The notes below the pieces were generated by a model that made no database searches, was not told where the DNA came from, and saw nothing but the letters and a program-made list of their open reading frames with translations. A DNA stretch of 24,969 bases from a virus, in IMG/VR virus record IMGVR_UViG_3300017744_000134, positions 1 through 24,969 of that record. One strand, given 5' to 3'. This document shows positions 1 through 7,025 of the stretch, piece after piece (the first letter of the stretch is position 1; each line of letters begins with the position of its first letter). The translations under genes and the position numbers were made by a program.

Positions 1-300
1 ATGGAAACTCTTGAAAAAATACGTGAAGAAGTAGGAATTCCGTTTATAATAACAAGTGCCTATAGAGATCCAACGCATCCTATAGAAGCAAGAAAATCAC
101 AACCAGGAGCCCACGCAAGTGGCAAGGCTGTAGACATACTTATACGAGGCGCGGACGCCTTAAGGTGTATAGAAGTAGCGTTACAACATGGTATAACCGG
201 GCTTGGTGTGAAACAACATGGCGACTCTAGATTTATACATCTAGATACTTTAGAAGCTACTAGCACCAGACCAAGGCCTTGGGTTTGGAGTTATGAGTGA
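1..300 (+). CDS. M15 family peptidase (endolysin), 5' end probably cut by window
   Basis: Probable zinc D-Ala-D-Ala carboxypeptidase/endopeptidase of the Peptidase_M15_3 type, which cleaves peptidoglycan cross-links during lysis. Seen in sequence: ITSAYRDPTHP, then a GAHASGKAVDI block (family S/A-x-H-x2-G-x-A-x-D-I; His and Asp are zinc ligands), and a C-terminal FIHLD with the third likely zinc histidine, ending in WVWSYE. At 99 residues it lacks the N-terminal stretch that usually precedes the LEKIREEVGIP segment in this family, so the ATG at base 1 is probably an internal Met and the gene probably starts before the window. It overlaps the next gene by 8 bases and sits beside a coiled-coil membrane protein and a holin, forming a lysis cassette. 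Confidence 0.82.
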   Translation: METLEKIREEVGIPFIITSAYRDPTHPIEARKSQPGAHASGKAVDILIRGADALRCIEVALQHGITGLGVKQHGDSRFIHLDTLEATSTRPRPWVWSYE

Positions 301-571
301 TTCGCAAGATCAAAGACTAGAAAAGATAGAAGAAAAATTAGACCGACTAGCGGATGCAGTCGTGTCTATTGCTCGTATTGAAGAACGAGTAGCTACCGTA
401 TTAAGGCAGAACGATAGGTTTTTTATTAGAATGGATAAGATAGAACAACGTTTAGAAGACGTAGAATCACAATCTGATGTCAATTCTAATACAGGACGAT
501 TCATAGAGAGATTTATGTGGATTGTTGTAGCCGCAGGAATAGGATTATTAGTATATTTTTTACGCACATAG
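293..571 (+). CDS. Coiled-coil, C-terminally anchored membrane protein (XhlA-like lysis accessory)
   Basis: 92 residues. Residues about 5-62 are heptad-rich (RLEKIEEKLDRLADAV, then RMDKIEQRLEDVES) and predict a coiled coil. Residues about 73-90 (FMWIVVAAGIGLLVYFL) form one hydrophobic helix with a short RT tail, so the protein is probably tail-anchored. This layout resembles haemolysin XhlA-type proteins that act with phage holins; the identity is by architecture only. The start ATG lies within the end of the M15 gene (8-base overlap), with GGAG just upstream. The position between endolysin and holin supports a lysis role. Confidence 0.6.
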   Translation: MSDSQDQRLEKIEEKLDRLADAVVSIARIEERVATVLRQNDRFFIRMDKIEQRLEDVESQSDVNSNTGRFIERFMWIVVAAGIGLLVYFLRT

Positions 572-580
572 GAGGTATTT

Positions 581-982
581 ATGGCGGATCCAATAACAAA
601 CTCAGTAGTAGGTATAGCAGGTAACATATTAAATAAATTTGTTGCTGACAAAAACCTAAAAATGAAACTTGAGCATGAACTCAAGACACAATTACAAACA
701 GCTAATCTTTCACAGATTGAAGTAAATAAGATAGAAGCAGCCAGTAAAAACTGGTTTGTTGCTGGTTGGCGTCCGTCTGTAGGTTGGGGTTGCTCAGTCG
801 CAATGATGGTACATTTTATAATCCTACCTGTTGGTGAGTGGATTGCTGCGCTAGCTGGTGTACAAGTAGATATGCCAGAGTTCGATTTTACTCAATTATC
901 TACCATACTTATGGCTATGCTCGGAATGGCAGGCCTTAGAACTTTTGAAAAACAAAAGAAAGTAGCTAGAGGAGACGACTAG
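581..982 (+). CDS. Holin of the three-transmembrane family
   Basis: 133 residues. The N-terminal about 50 residues are amphipathic (a GIAGNILNKFVADKNLKMKLE segment, here split by function rather than sequence), then KNWFVAGWRPSVGWGCSVAM leads into hydrophobic segments at about 62-90 and 103-122, with a basic C-terminus (EKQKKVARGDD). The W-R-P-x-x-G-W signature before the first helix is typical of the Holin_3TMs family that permeabilises the inner membrane so the endolysin can reach the wall. A strong AGGAGG site lies 5 bases before the ATG. It follows the coiled-coil protein and the endolysin and precedes virion genes by only 3 bases. Confidence 0.75.
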   Translation: MADPITNSVVGIAGNILNKFVADKNLKMKLEHELKTQLQTANLSQIEVNKIEAASKNWFVAGWRPSVGWGCSVAMMVHFIILPVGEWIAALAGVQVDMPEFDFTQLSTILMAMLGMAGLRTFEKQKKVARGDD

Positions 983-985
983 TAT

Positions 986-2740
986 ATGGCTTATTTTAAG
1001 CTAATAAATTTTAGTGGTATTGCACCACAAGTTTCACCTAGATTATTAGGTGAAGGCTTAGGCCAAACTGCAAACAATACAGACCTGGATCGTGGTGTAT
1101 TGACACCAATCACTAGCAACAGCACAGTAGCCACCTTAAATGCACAAGCTAGAGCTGGTTTATATAGGTACGAATTTGGTGGTGCTGTTTATAATTTAGA
1201 GTTTACTAATGCAGTTAATGTACAACCGGGCCCCATAGCAGATGATGCTTTTGATCGTTTGTATTGGAGTGGTGCTGGGTTTCCACAAATGGGTAGTTCT
1301 ACACAACTACTTGCTTCTGGTTCTGGTGCATATCCAAGAAGTTTTTTTAGATTAGGCATACCTGCGCCAGCTAACGCGGCAAGTACAAGTATAACTTCCG
1401 GTAGTGATGATGGCACACAAACGCAATACAGCACCTCTTATGTATATACCTTTGTATCTGCATTTGGTGAAGAAGGCCCACCATCACCGGCATCTACGGT
1501 ACTAACAAAAGTGGATGGACAAACCGTAACTGTTGCGGGTATGGATACTGCTACTTCTAAGAGCAATACTAATTTAGCTAATAAACGTATCTATCGTTCT
1601 AATACTGGTTCTAACACTACTAATTTTCAATTTGTAAAAGAAGTATCTTTAGCTACAGCAAGTACAACCGATAACCTAAACAACGACGCTTTGGCTGAGA
1701 TAATTCCTTCTACTTTTCATATAGCACCACCAGATGATGATAGTAGCACCTATCCTAATGGTCAAATGTTAGGTTTAACTGCTATGGCAAATGGTATTTT
1801 TGCTGGGTTTAGTGGTAAAAGAATTTGTTTTTCAGAACCATTTTTACCACATGCTTGGCCAGTAGCCTATCGTATAACACTCGAAGAAGAGATAGTTAGT
1901 ATTGCTATGGCGGGGCAAGTACTATTTATTGCTACTAAAGGTACACCATACATAGCCGCAGGTACAGACCCACAATCTATGAGCGTGGTACGTATGGAAG
2001 CAGCACAAGCCTGTTTAAATAAAGAGTCACTTGTAGATATGGGTGACTTAGCTATTTATGCTTCTCCTGATGGCTTAGTAGGTGCTTCGGGCAGCGATAT
2101 TGCAATATTAACTCAAGGGTTGATAACTCCTAAACAATGGCAGGCTCAGTTCTACCCCTCTACAATTAAAGGTTTTTTATGGCAAGGTAAGTATGTAGGG
2201 CAATATTATACGGGTTCTGCCTATGGTGCTTTTATGTTTGACCCACGTGGCGGTAAAAACGCTTTTACTACTATTAGTTCATTAGCAACAGGACATGCAC
2301 AGGGTGGTTTTACTGACCCTGATGATAATGAGCTATACCTCATTGATTATGATTCTGGTGGTGGTAATGCTCAAGTAGAACTTTTTCAAGGTAGTACTAC
2401 TAATACTACACAAACATTTAAAACTTCACAGTTTGTCTTACCTAAACCTACTAGTATGAACTTTGTAAAAGTAGAAGCCGAAGCATACTCTGGTTCTGGT
2501 ATTACAGTAAAAGTATTTGGTGATGGTACAGAAATATTTGACGCTACAATTACAGCCTCTGGATCCGTGTTTAGTGCAGCAGGTTCTGCTCCTACCTCTT
2601 TTAGTGCAACAACAATTATGGAACCAATTTTAAGATTACCTACTGGGGTGCATAAAGTATATGAAGTAGAAGTATCAGGTGCGCATACTATAAATGAAGT
2701 ATGTATTGGAGAGTCAATAGATGAACTAAGGGCTATCTAA
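986..2740 (+). CDS. Large tail structural protein, nozzle / tail-tubular-B-like
   Basis: 584 residues, no signal peptide or membrane segment. It opens with NFSGIAPQVSPRLLGEGLGQ and TANNTDLDRGVLTPI, the pattern of podophage nozzle proteins (T7 gp12-like): a pledge that all layers carry a default list of values and a statement of what the tail displays. The rest is beta-rich, Gly/Thr/Ser-rich sequence with YVYTFVSAFGEEGPPSP (about 150-166), a fibronectin-like strand pattern, as expected of a virion protein. Family assignment is from the N-terminal resemblance only. The start is preceded by GGAG about 12 bases upstream; the stop overlaps the next start as TAATG. The neighbouring fibre gene and chaperone support a tail role. 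Confidence 0.6.
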   Translation: MAYFKLINFSGIAPQVSPRLLGEGLGQTANNTDLDRGVLTPITSNSTVATLNAQARAGLYRYEFGGAVYNLEFTNAVNVQPGPIADDAFDRLYWSGAGFPQMGSSTQLLASGSGAYPRSFFRLGIPAPANAASTSITSGSDDGTQTQYSTSYVYTFVSAFGEEGPPSPASTVLTKVDGQTVTVAGMDTATSKSNTNLANKRIYRSNTGSNTTNFQFVKEVSLATASTTDNLNNDALAEIIPSTFHIAPPDDDSSTYPNGQMLGLTAMANGIFAGFSGKRICFSEPFLPHAWPVAYRITLEEEIVSIAMAGQVLFIATKGTPYIAAGTDPQSMSVVRMEAAQACLNKESLVDMGDLAIYASPDGLVGASGSDIAILTQGLITPKQWQAQFYPSTIKGFLWQGKYVGQYYTGSAYGAFMFDPRGGKNAFTTISSLATGHAQGGFTDPDDNELYLIDYDSGGGNAQVELFQGSTTNTTQTFKTSQFVLPKPTSMNFVKVEAEAYSGSGITVKVFGDGTEIFDATITASGSVFSAAGSAPTSFSATTIMEPILRLPTGVHKVYEVEVSGAHTINEVCIGESIDELRAI

Positions 2741-4095
2741 TGGCTACTGGTAAAACTAAACTACCCTCGATACCACCTATTCCGTCTAATACTGACCCAC
2801 AGTTAAAAACGTATTTAAGTGCTATTGACGAAGCATTAAAGGTACGTTTAGGCACACTTGGAGACCCGAAGGATAGAGCTATAACAGTACGAGAGCTTAT
2901 TGATTCCGGACTAGCAGAAAATTTTAAAGAGAACCCTTTTGATCCAAATGCGGGCACACCAGAAAATACTTTTATACCTACAGAAAGAGTTGATGTCACA
3001 ATACCACCAGATGTTACTGGATTTTCAGGCGCTGGTGCGTTTCAAAAAATTATTCTTTCTTGGGATTTAGCACAATTTGGTAATTTTGCTTTTACTGAAG
3101 TATGGCGTCATACAAGTAATAACATCGGTAGTGCTACTCGTATTGATACTACTCGAGCTCAAGTGTATGCAGATACCGTAGATGTAGATTCAGATTTTTA
3201 TTATTGGGTTAGGCATGTATCTACTTCTAATATTCTTGGTCAGTTTACTAATGGTATTAATGTAACTACTTCTAAAATTTCAAATTCAAATGTTACTGAC
3301 TTTATTACTACTGGTGCTTTGACTGCAGCACAAATAGCTACCGGTACTATTACTGCAGCTTCTGGTGTTATTGCTGACGCAGCTATAACTAATGCCAAAA
3401 TAGCTAATGCTGCAATAACTGACGCAAAAGTAAGTACTTTAAGTGCAGCAAAAATTACTACAGGTGAGTTAGACGTAGATAGAATACAAAGTGGTTCTTT
3501 AGTAGTTTTTGACAAAGCTACAGGTAATAGTTTAGGTGCAATAGGTTCTGACATTTCAACCTCAGTGGGTAATTCAAGTTCTGCAATGACAGGGGTTTCT
3601 TATGGCGTGAGTTTTAATCAAAGTTTAATGTTTGATGCAACTTTTGGTGCAGCCACACCTTTTCATAGAGACGGTACATCTACTTATAACTCTGGTAGTC
3701 TTCCTAATACTTTGACTGAACTTGCGTCGGTTACAGTACTTGTACCCACTTCTAGTATTGTGTTAAATGCAAGGATGACAGGAAGATTTTTTGGTGCAGA
3801 TGGGAACCACGCCTCTTGTGCAATTGTAGGTGGTGTTGCAGAACATTCTGCTTCTAATAATGCTCCTGCTGTAACGGATTCTTCGTATGGACAATTTTTT
3901 AATCATTATAAACAAGTCAACACAAGGGGTGTTGCTGTTGCTAATAAAAACCTATCCTTTGCAAAAAGTACAACATCAGGTAAATATTACACTTTTAAAG
4001 TTTTTTGTTTCATGCACGATGTTTTTGTTTATGGTACAAGTAGTCCTGGTGGAAGTGCGGAAGCTGACATTTTAGTAGTAGCGTTATTTAAATAG
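2740..4095 (+). CDS. Tail fibre / host-recognition protein with FnIII-like domain
   Basis: 451 residues. The N-terminal about 75 residues (PSIPPIPSNTDPQLKTYLSA) look like a virion-attachment segment. Residues about 82-170 look like a fibronectin type III fold (KIILSWDLAQFGNFAFTEVW, then DFYYWVRHVS). Residues about 180-250 are a repetitive stretch with ITTGALTAAQIATGTITAAS and AITNAKIANAAITDAKVS, typical of the trimeric stalk regions of phage fibres and J-like host-specificity proteins. The C-terminal 180 residues are a beta-rich unique domain likely to carry receptor binding. The start overlaps the upstream stop as TAATG. The gene is followed by a tail-fibre assembly chaperone, as usual. Confidence 0.7.
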   Translation: MATGKTKLPSIPPIPSNTDPQLKTYLSAIDEALKVRLGTLGDPKDRAITVRELIDSGLAENFKENPFDPNAGTPENTFIPTERVDVTIPPDVTGFSGAGAFQKIILSWDLAQFGNFAFTEVWRHTSNNIGSATRIDTTRAQVYADTVDVDSDFYYWVRHVSTSNILGQFTNGINVTTSKISNSNVTDFITTGALTAAQIATGTITAASGVIADAAITNAKIANAAITDAKVSTLSAAKITTGELDVDRIQSGSLVVFDKATGNSLGAIGSDISTSVGNSSSAMTGVSYGVSFNQSLMFDATFGAATPFHRDGTSTYNSGSLPNTLTELASVTVLVPTSSIVLNARMTGRFFGADGNHASCAIVGGVAEHSASNNAPAVTDSSYGQFFNHYKQVNTRGVAVANKNLSFAKSTTSGKYYTFKVFCFMHDVFVYGTSSPGGSAEADILVVALFK

Positions 4096-4097
4096 AT

Positions 4098-4493
4098 ATG
4101 GAAATTTTAATTACTTACAATTCTAATGGAGAAATTATAACAAGCGATGTTGTGGATGAAGCAACAAAAATAGAGGTACAAAGAGAGGCCTCTGCTAATG
4201 GTGATCACACTTTAGTGCATGATATAAGTCCACGTCCTTTTGACAAAGTAATTGATGGCAAGGTAGTTAATGTGCCACCTGCGATACCAACACGTCCCAC
4301 TCTTGATATGTTAAGAGAAGAAAGAGATAGACTTTTGTTAGAATCCGATTATACACAAATGCCTGATTCGCCTTTGTCAGATAGCAAGAAAGCAGAATGG
4401 GCTACTTATAGAACACAATTAAGAAACTTACCAAGTAACTATGATAATGATGATGATATTACTAATGTTACTTGGCCTACAAAACCATCATGA
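4098..4493 (+). CDS. Tail fibre assembly chaperone (Phage_tail_APC-like)
   Basis: 131 residues. The C-terminal half carries RPTLDMLREERDRLLLESDY followed by TQMPDSPLSDSKKAEWATYR and QLRNLPSN, and ends with TWPTKPS. The R-x2-R-x2-LL-x2-SD-x-T-Q-x-PD and W-x2-YR-x2-LR-x-LP pattern is the hallmark of small tail-fibre assembly proteins. The N-terminal about 60 residues are beta-rich and variable. Such proteins cap or help fold the fibre encoded directly upstream, as here (2-base gap). The stop TGA overlaps the next ATG as ATGA. Confidence 0.8.
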   Translation: MEILITYNSNGEIITSDVVDEATKIEVQREASANGDHTLVHDISPRPFDKVIDGKVVNVPPAIPTRPTLDMLREERDRLLLESDYTQMPDSPLSDSKKAEWATYRTQLRNLPSNYDNDDDITNVTWPTKPS

Positions 4494-4639
4494 TTTTGTA
4501 CACAGAAGAACAATTAGAAATAGCGTATACTGAGTATCGGAAACTGCATATGAGAAACAATGTGCCGTTTCTTAAAAAAGAAGATTTTAGGGTGTTATTT
4601 GAATATCTTATGGAGAATACTACATTAGAATATGTATGA
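4490..4639 (+). CDS. Small hypothetical protein, 49 aa
   Basis: Reads MILYTEEQLEIAYTEYRKLH, then a basic KKEDFRVLFEYLMEN stretch. Charged and helical, no membrane segment. It starts in an ATGA overlap with the tail-fibre chaperone and its own end overlaps the next gene by 8 bases, so it fills the interval exactly, which favours real coding. Some phages carry a similarly placed short helical protein of unknown role after the fibre chaperone. Function not recognised. Confidence 0.6.
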   Translation: MILYTEEQLEIAYTEYRKLHMRNNVPFLKKEDFRVLFEYLMENTTLEYV

Positions 4640-5024
4640 TATGACTATGTTTGAGATTACGTTAAACGATTTTTATATTGAATTTATAGGGTTTGTACTA
4701 ACCCTGTTAGTAGGTTTAGCTGTAAAAGATTGGGCGGTAGGCTTTGTGAAAGGCGCTACTTTCCGTTTGACGTCGTCATTTAAAGAAGGTGATAAGGTAA
4801 TTTTAGATGGTGATACCGCACTTATTATAAAAGTAGGGTTTTCACAAACAGTATTTGGGGTGTACAACGATGACGGTTACACGTGGCGTTATATATCAAA
4901 CCAAAAAATTGATGCATTAAAGCTAGAAAAGATTGTAGACTCAGAGTTACATGCTGATACAGCTGAGGAGAAAGCACAAAAATTAAGGTCTTTTTTGAAA
5001 GACGATAATAATGAGGTAAAATAA
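4632..5024 (+). CDS. MscS-like mini membrane protein (one helix plus beta domain)
   Basis: 130 residues. One membrane helix at about 16-38 (IEFIGFVLTLLVGLAVKDWA), then an amphipathic link and a soluble segment at about 50-93 with F-K-E-G-D-K-V-x-L-D-G, a T-V-x3-Y-N-D-D-G turn and I-S-N-Q-K-I. This order matches the pore-lining TM3 plus beta domain of the mechanosensitive channel MscS (F-R-x-G-E-x-V ... T-x4-D-G ... I-P-N-x-x-I). The usual TM1, TM2 and large C-terminal cage are absent; only a charged tail of about 35 residues follows. Starts at 4641 or 4647 are also possible. The fold call is by eye; a generic small beta-barrel membrane protein is the alternative. Confidence 0.55.
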   Translation: MYDMTMFEITLNDFYIEFIGFVLTLLVGLAVKDWAVGFVKGATFRLTSSFKEGDKVILDGDTALIIKVGFSQTVFGVYNDDGYTWRYISNQKIDALKLEKIVDSELHADTAEEKAQKLRSFLKDDNNEVK

Positions 5025-5027
5025 GCT

Positions 5028-5198
5028 ATGGCTACTAGAAAAATGAAAGAAATGGGTCCGGGTATGGCAGGCACAACACCAGTGAATGAGCGCAGATTAG
5101 TGCCTCAAGGAACTGCAAACAGTGCTAATGATCCAACTCCTGAGCCTACAATGGACATAAATAAGCTAGCTGAGATGTTGAAAAATGCCCAGAACTAG
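5028..5198 (+). CDS. Small hypothetical protein, 56 aa
   Basis: Reads MATRKMKEMGPGMAGTTPVN at the N-terminus, a Pro/Asn-rich middle, and MDINKLAEMLKNAQN at the C-terminus, which would be a short amphipathic helix. No domain recognised. It begins 3 bases after the MscS-like gene and overlaps the next basic-protein gene by 14 bases, so it is likely translated as part of the same message. The Met/Gly/Pro-rich start is unlike the Lys-rich proteins after it. Confidence 0.5.
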   Translation: MATRKMKEMGPGMAGTTPVNERRLVPQGTANSANDPTPEPTMDINKLAEMLKNAQN

Positions 5199-5376
5199 AA
5201 AAAAGACTTCTATGAGAGTCAAAAAACAAAAGTTGACTAAACGTCAAGAAGGAGCTATGAAGCGTCATTCTAAACATCATACGGCAAAACATATGAAGTA
5301 TATGAAACGTAGAATACTTATGGGTGATACATTTAGACAAGCGCACAAGAAGGCGCAAAAACAGGTAGGTGCATAA
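5185..5376 (+). CDS. Small Lys/Arg/His-rich basic protein, 63 aa
   Basis: Very basic: MPRTRKKTSMRVKKQKLTKR, then His-rich KRHSKHHTAKHMKYMKRR and a C-terminal AHKKAQKQVGA. Almost no acidic residues. It could bind DNA or RNA electrostatically, but no domain is recognised. It overlaps the genes on both sides (14 bases upstream; stop TAA and next ATG share an A), the first of a run of basic genes. Confidence 0.6.
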   Translation: MPRTRKKTSMRVKKQKLTKRQEGAMKRHSKHHTAKHMKYMKRRILMGDTFRQAHKKAQKQVGA

Positions 5377-5552
5377 TGCCAGCAAAGAAAAGAAAGACAA
5401 CTAAAAAGAAAAGTGGTGCTAAGCCAACTAACCCAGCGTTATACGCTAGAGTAAAAGCTGAAGCTAAACGTAAATTTAAAGTATATCCTAGTGCTTATGC
5501 TAACGGTTGGTTAGTTCGTACGTACAAGAAACGTGGTGGTGGTTACAGGTAA
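5376..5552 (+). CDS. Small basic protein, DUF5872-like, 58 aa
   Basis: 19 of 58 residues are Lys or Arg. The N-terminal tail MPAKKRKTTKKKSGAKP is followed by TNPALYARVKAEAKRKFKVY, then PSAYANGWLVRTYKKRGGG, a Y-P-S-A-Y-A-N-(G/A)-W-L-V signature that I know from small basic proteins of marine phages and large DNA viruses (I associate it with DUF5872; the label needs a profile search). Function unknown. Joined to both neighbours by TAATG-type start/stop overlaps. Confidence 0.65.
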   Translation: MPAKKRKTTKKKSGAKPTNPALYARVKAEAKRKFKVYPSAYANGWLVRTYKKRGGGYR

Positions 5553-5857
5553 TGGCTAACACGAAACCCAAAGGAGGCTTAACAGCTTGGTTTGGTAAAG
5601 GTAAGAAAGGCGATTGGGTGGATATTGGTGCACCTAAGAAGAAGGGTAAATACCAAGCTTGCGGTCGTAAATCGGCTAAGAAAAGCAAACGTGCATACCC
5701 GAAATGCGTACCACGGTCCAAGGCCCGTAGTATGACTGCTGCACAAAGACGCAGCGCGGTATCTCGTAAGCGTAGAGCAGGAAATCCAGGAGGCAAGCCT
5801 ACTAATGTAAGAACTATAACAAAAAGGAAAAGACGTGCCACAAAGAAAAAGAAGTAA
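5552..5857 (+). CDS. Basic protein with Cys motif, DUF5872-like, 101 aa
   Basis: The ATG at 5552 directly overlaps the upstream stop (TAATG); an earlier in-frame ATG at 5507 lies inside the previous gene and is less likely. The sequence begins KPKGGLTAWFGKGKKGDWVD, continues IGAPKKKGKYQACGRKSAKK and YPKCVPRSKARSMTAAQRR, and ends in a long Lys/Arg tail. The G-D-W-V-D-I-G-x-P and C-G-R...YPKCVP pattern (two Cys) recurs in small conserved virus proteins of unknown role. It may bind nucleic acid or be a virion-packaged basic protein; that is inference. Overlaps the next gene by 23 bases. Confidence 0.65.
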   Translation: MANTKPKGGLTAWFGKGKKGDWVDIGAPKKKGKYQACGRKSAKKSKRAYPKCVPRSKARSMTAAQRRSAVSRKRRAGNPGGKPTNVRTITKRKRRATKKKK

Positions 5858-6137
5858 AAGTATTAGAAAAACTACTAAAGGTAAAGGAGCTAACTATAGG
5901 CCTACTAAATCTGGTGCTGGTATGACAGCTAAAGGGGTACGTGCTTATCGTAAAGCTAACCCTGGATCTAAACTAAAAACAGCAGTTACTGGTAAAGTTA
6001 AGAAAGGTAGCAAAGCAGCTAAAAGACGTAAGTCTTATTGTGCTAGATCATTGGGGCAATTGAAAAGAAGTTCAGCTAAAACTAGAAATGATCCTAATTC
6101 TAGAATAAGACAAGCACGTAGACGTTGGAAATGTTAA
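5835..6137 (+). CDS. Basic protein, DUF6321-like, 100 aa
   Basis: Lys/Arg tail followed by KSGAGMTAKGVRAYRKANPG, SKLKTAVTGKVKKGSKAAKR and RKSYCARSLGQLK, ending RIRQARRRWKC. The G-A-G-M-T-x-K-G-V-x-A-Y-R-x-x-N-P-G-S-x-L-x-T-A-V-T-G and C-A-R...RRRW-x-C pattern belongs to a small conserved viral family that I associate with DUF6321 (label from memory). Two conserved cysteines. It overlaps the upstream gene by 23 bases in another frame and is the last gene before a 50-base gap containing an inverted repeat. Confidence 0.65.
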   Translation: MPQRKRSKSIRKTTKGKGANYRPTKSGAGMTAKGVRAYRKANPGSKLKTAVTGKVKKGSKAAKRRKSYCARSLGQLKRSSAKTRNDPNSRIRQARRRWKC

Positions 6138-6143
6138 TGTATT

Positions 6144-6174
6144 ACAAACACATGGATCTAGATCGTGTGTTTGT
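6144..6174. repeat. Perfect inverted repeat with nested palindrome
   Basis: ACAAACACA at 6144-6152 pairs with TGTGTTTGT at 6166-6174 (9 bp). The loop holds the palindrome GATCTAGATC (6155-6164), which can extend the hairpin. It lies in the gap after the 100-aa basic protein. No T-tract follows on either strand, so it is not a textbook intrinsic terminator; an mRNA 3'-end or processing hairpin, or an operator, are alternatives. Confidence 0.55.
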
Positions 6175-6187
6175 GTAAAATAGAGAT

Positions 6188-6358
6188 ATGATAAATAAAC
6201 CTTTAAATCATAAAGAACCACACACATACAAAGACTTGTGCACTAAGAAGTATTCTACAGTTCCGAATCACGACGGCTCTGTACCCGGTGAAAAACAATC
6301 TATATTTGTTGACACTAACTCACATCGTAAATTTAAAAACACTAAAACGGAGTATTAA
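6188..6358 (+). CDS. Small hypothetical protein, 56 aa
   Basis: Reads MINKPLNHKEPHTYKDLCTK, then KYSTVPNHDGSVPGEKQSIF and ends HRKFKNTKTEY. Hydrophilic, His/Lys-rich, one Cys, no recognised domain. It follows a hairpin-containing gap and precedes a 34-aa Lys-rich ORF by 1 base. There is a GAGAT stretch before the ATG but no strong ribosome-binding site. Likely real because it fills the space in the same direction with the composition of its neighbours. Confidence 0.5.
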   Translation: MINKPLNHKEPHTYKDLCTKKYSTVPNHDGSVPGEKQSIFVDTNSHRKFKNTKTEY

Positions 6359-6359
6359 T

Positions 6360-6464
6360 ATGGCTGGATATGGCGCATATAGTAAGAGAAAAAACGTTAC
6401 TAAAGGTAAAAAGAAAAAGAAAATAAATAGTAAGCCTAAACGTATGAGAATGAAAGGCTATTAA
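6360..6464 (+). CDS. Tiny Lys-rich peptide, 34 aa
   Basis: Reads MAGYGAYSKRKNVTKGKKKK, continuing with Lys-rich sequence to a C-terminal MRMKGY. More than a third of residues are Lys/Arg. A GGAG lies about 8 bases before the ATG (inside the previous gene), and the preceding stop and this start are 1 base apart. Its TAA stop shares TTAA with the stop of the convergent HNH gene. Similar in style to the basic proteins upstream; function unknown. Confidence 0.5.
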   Translation: MAGYGAYSKRKNVTKGKKKKKINSKPKRMRMKGY

Positions 6465-6706
6465 GCTTTTCTTCCGTTTTTATCCCTAGCAAAAGACCTA
6501 TTTTGACTTTTATGTTGAACTACTAAGTTTGACGGGTGGCTGTTTTTTGGATTGCCATCCTTGTGGTGTATATCAAAACCACTTCCTTTTGTAACTCTTC
6601 CTTCTTTTAAGGCTTTTCTACGTACGGTATTACGTGCAGCACGTCTTTCTTTTTGTTCTTTAGATTTATGGTATCTTTCGTATTCTTGTTTGTAGTTTCT
6701 TCCCAT
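6461..6706 (-). CDS. HNH endonuclease, small (81 aa)
   Basis: C-terminal half has the HNH core G-F-D-I-H-H-K-D-G-N-P-K-N-S-H-P-S-N-L followed by a downstream His (VVQHKSQN). The N-terminal part is highly charged and helical (YKQEYERYHKSKEQKERR). Start chosen at ATG 6706, 1 base after the upstream DUF1289 stop (TAGTATG); longer readings would need a TTG start. No Shine-Dalgarno is visible, so translation probably reinitiates from the upstream gene. It may be a homing-type nuclease or a packaging-associated nick enzyme. Last gene of the leftward module. Confidence 0.7.
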   Translation of the reverse strand: MGRNYKQEYERYHKSKEQKERRAARNTVRRKALKEGRVTKGSGFDIHHKDGNPKNSHPSNLVVQHKSQNRSFARDKNGRKA

Positions 6707-6707
6707 A

Positions 6708-7025
6708 CTAATACTGTGTTGAAGGGTCTTCTTTTGTAGGTCTATTTGCAACAGCTTTAGGCACAGGACGGGCTTTACCGCGAAGTTGTTTTATTTGATA
6801 ACCCGCAGCAGCATTACGTAAATTAATAAGTTTTCTTACTAATTCATCCGCATTAAACCAGAAGGTTGAATCGGCTTCAAAGTCATATCGTCCACAACCT
6901 TTACACCTCTTATCCCCAAACTGGCGCACTGTACACCACCCAATACAAGGTGAGTCAGCTAAGCTATTACACTCTCCTGTTAAACTAGAGAGGTTTTTAC
7001 CACTCATGAGTGTTATTTTACACAT
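6708..7025 (-). CDS. DUF1289-type cysteine-motif protein
   Basis: 105 residues. DSPCIGWCTVRQFGDKRCKG followed by CGRYDFEAD matches the DUF1289 signature S-P-C-(I/V)-x-(V/W)-C ... C-x-G-C-x-R-x-x-x-E; four cysteines probably bind a metal. The C-terminal half is helical and basic. In bacteria DUF1289 proteins are small and of unknown function; finding one in a phage between two nuclease genes is not common in my experience. The start overlaps the VRR-NUC stop by 13 bases and is preceded by GAGG at 4 bases. Confidence 0.72.
   Translation of the reverse strand: MCKITLMSGKNLSSLTGECNSLADSPCIGWCTVRQFGDKRCKGCGRYDFEADSTFWFNADELVRKLINLRNAAAGYQIKQLRGKARPVPKAVANRPTKEDPSTQY

Noticed and set aside
3240-3554. 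A 104-codon leftward ORF antisense to the tail fibre
   Set aside because: It is a shadow created by the repetitive ATTA/GCT-rich stalk coding sequence. No ribosome site and no independent support.
6707-6751. N-terminal extension of the HNH gene
   Set aside because: It would need a TTG start inside the DUF1289 gene. The ATG at 6706 right after the upstream stop is simpler.
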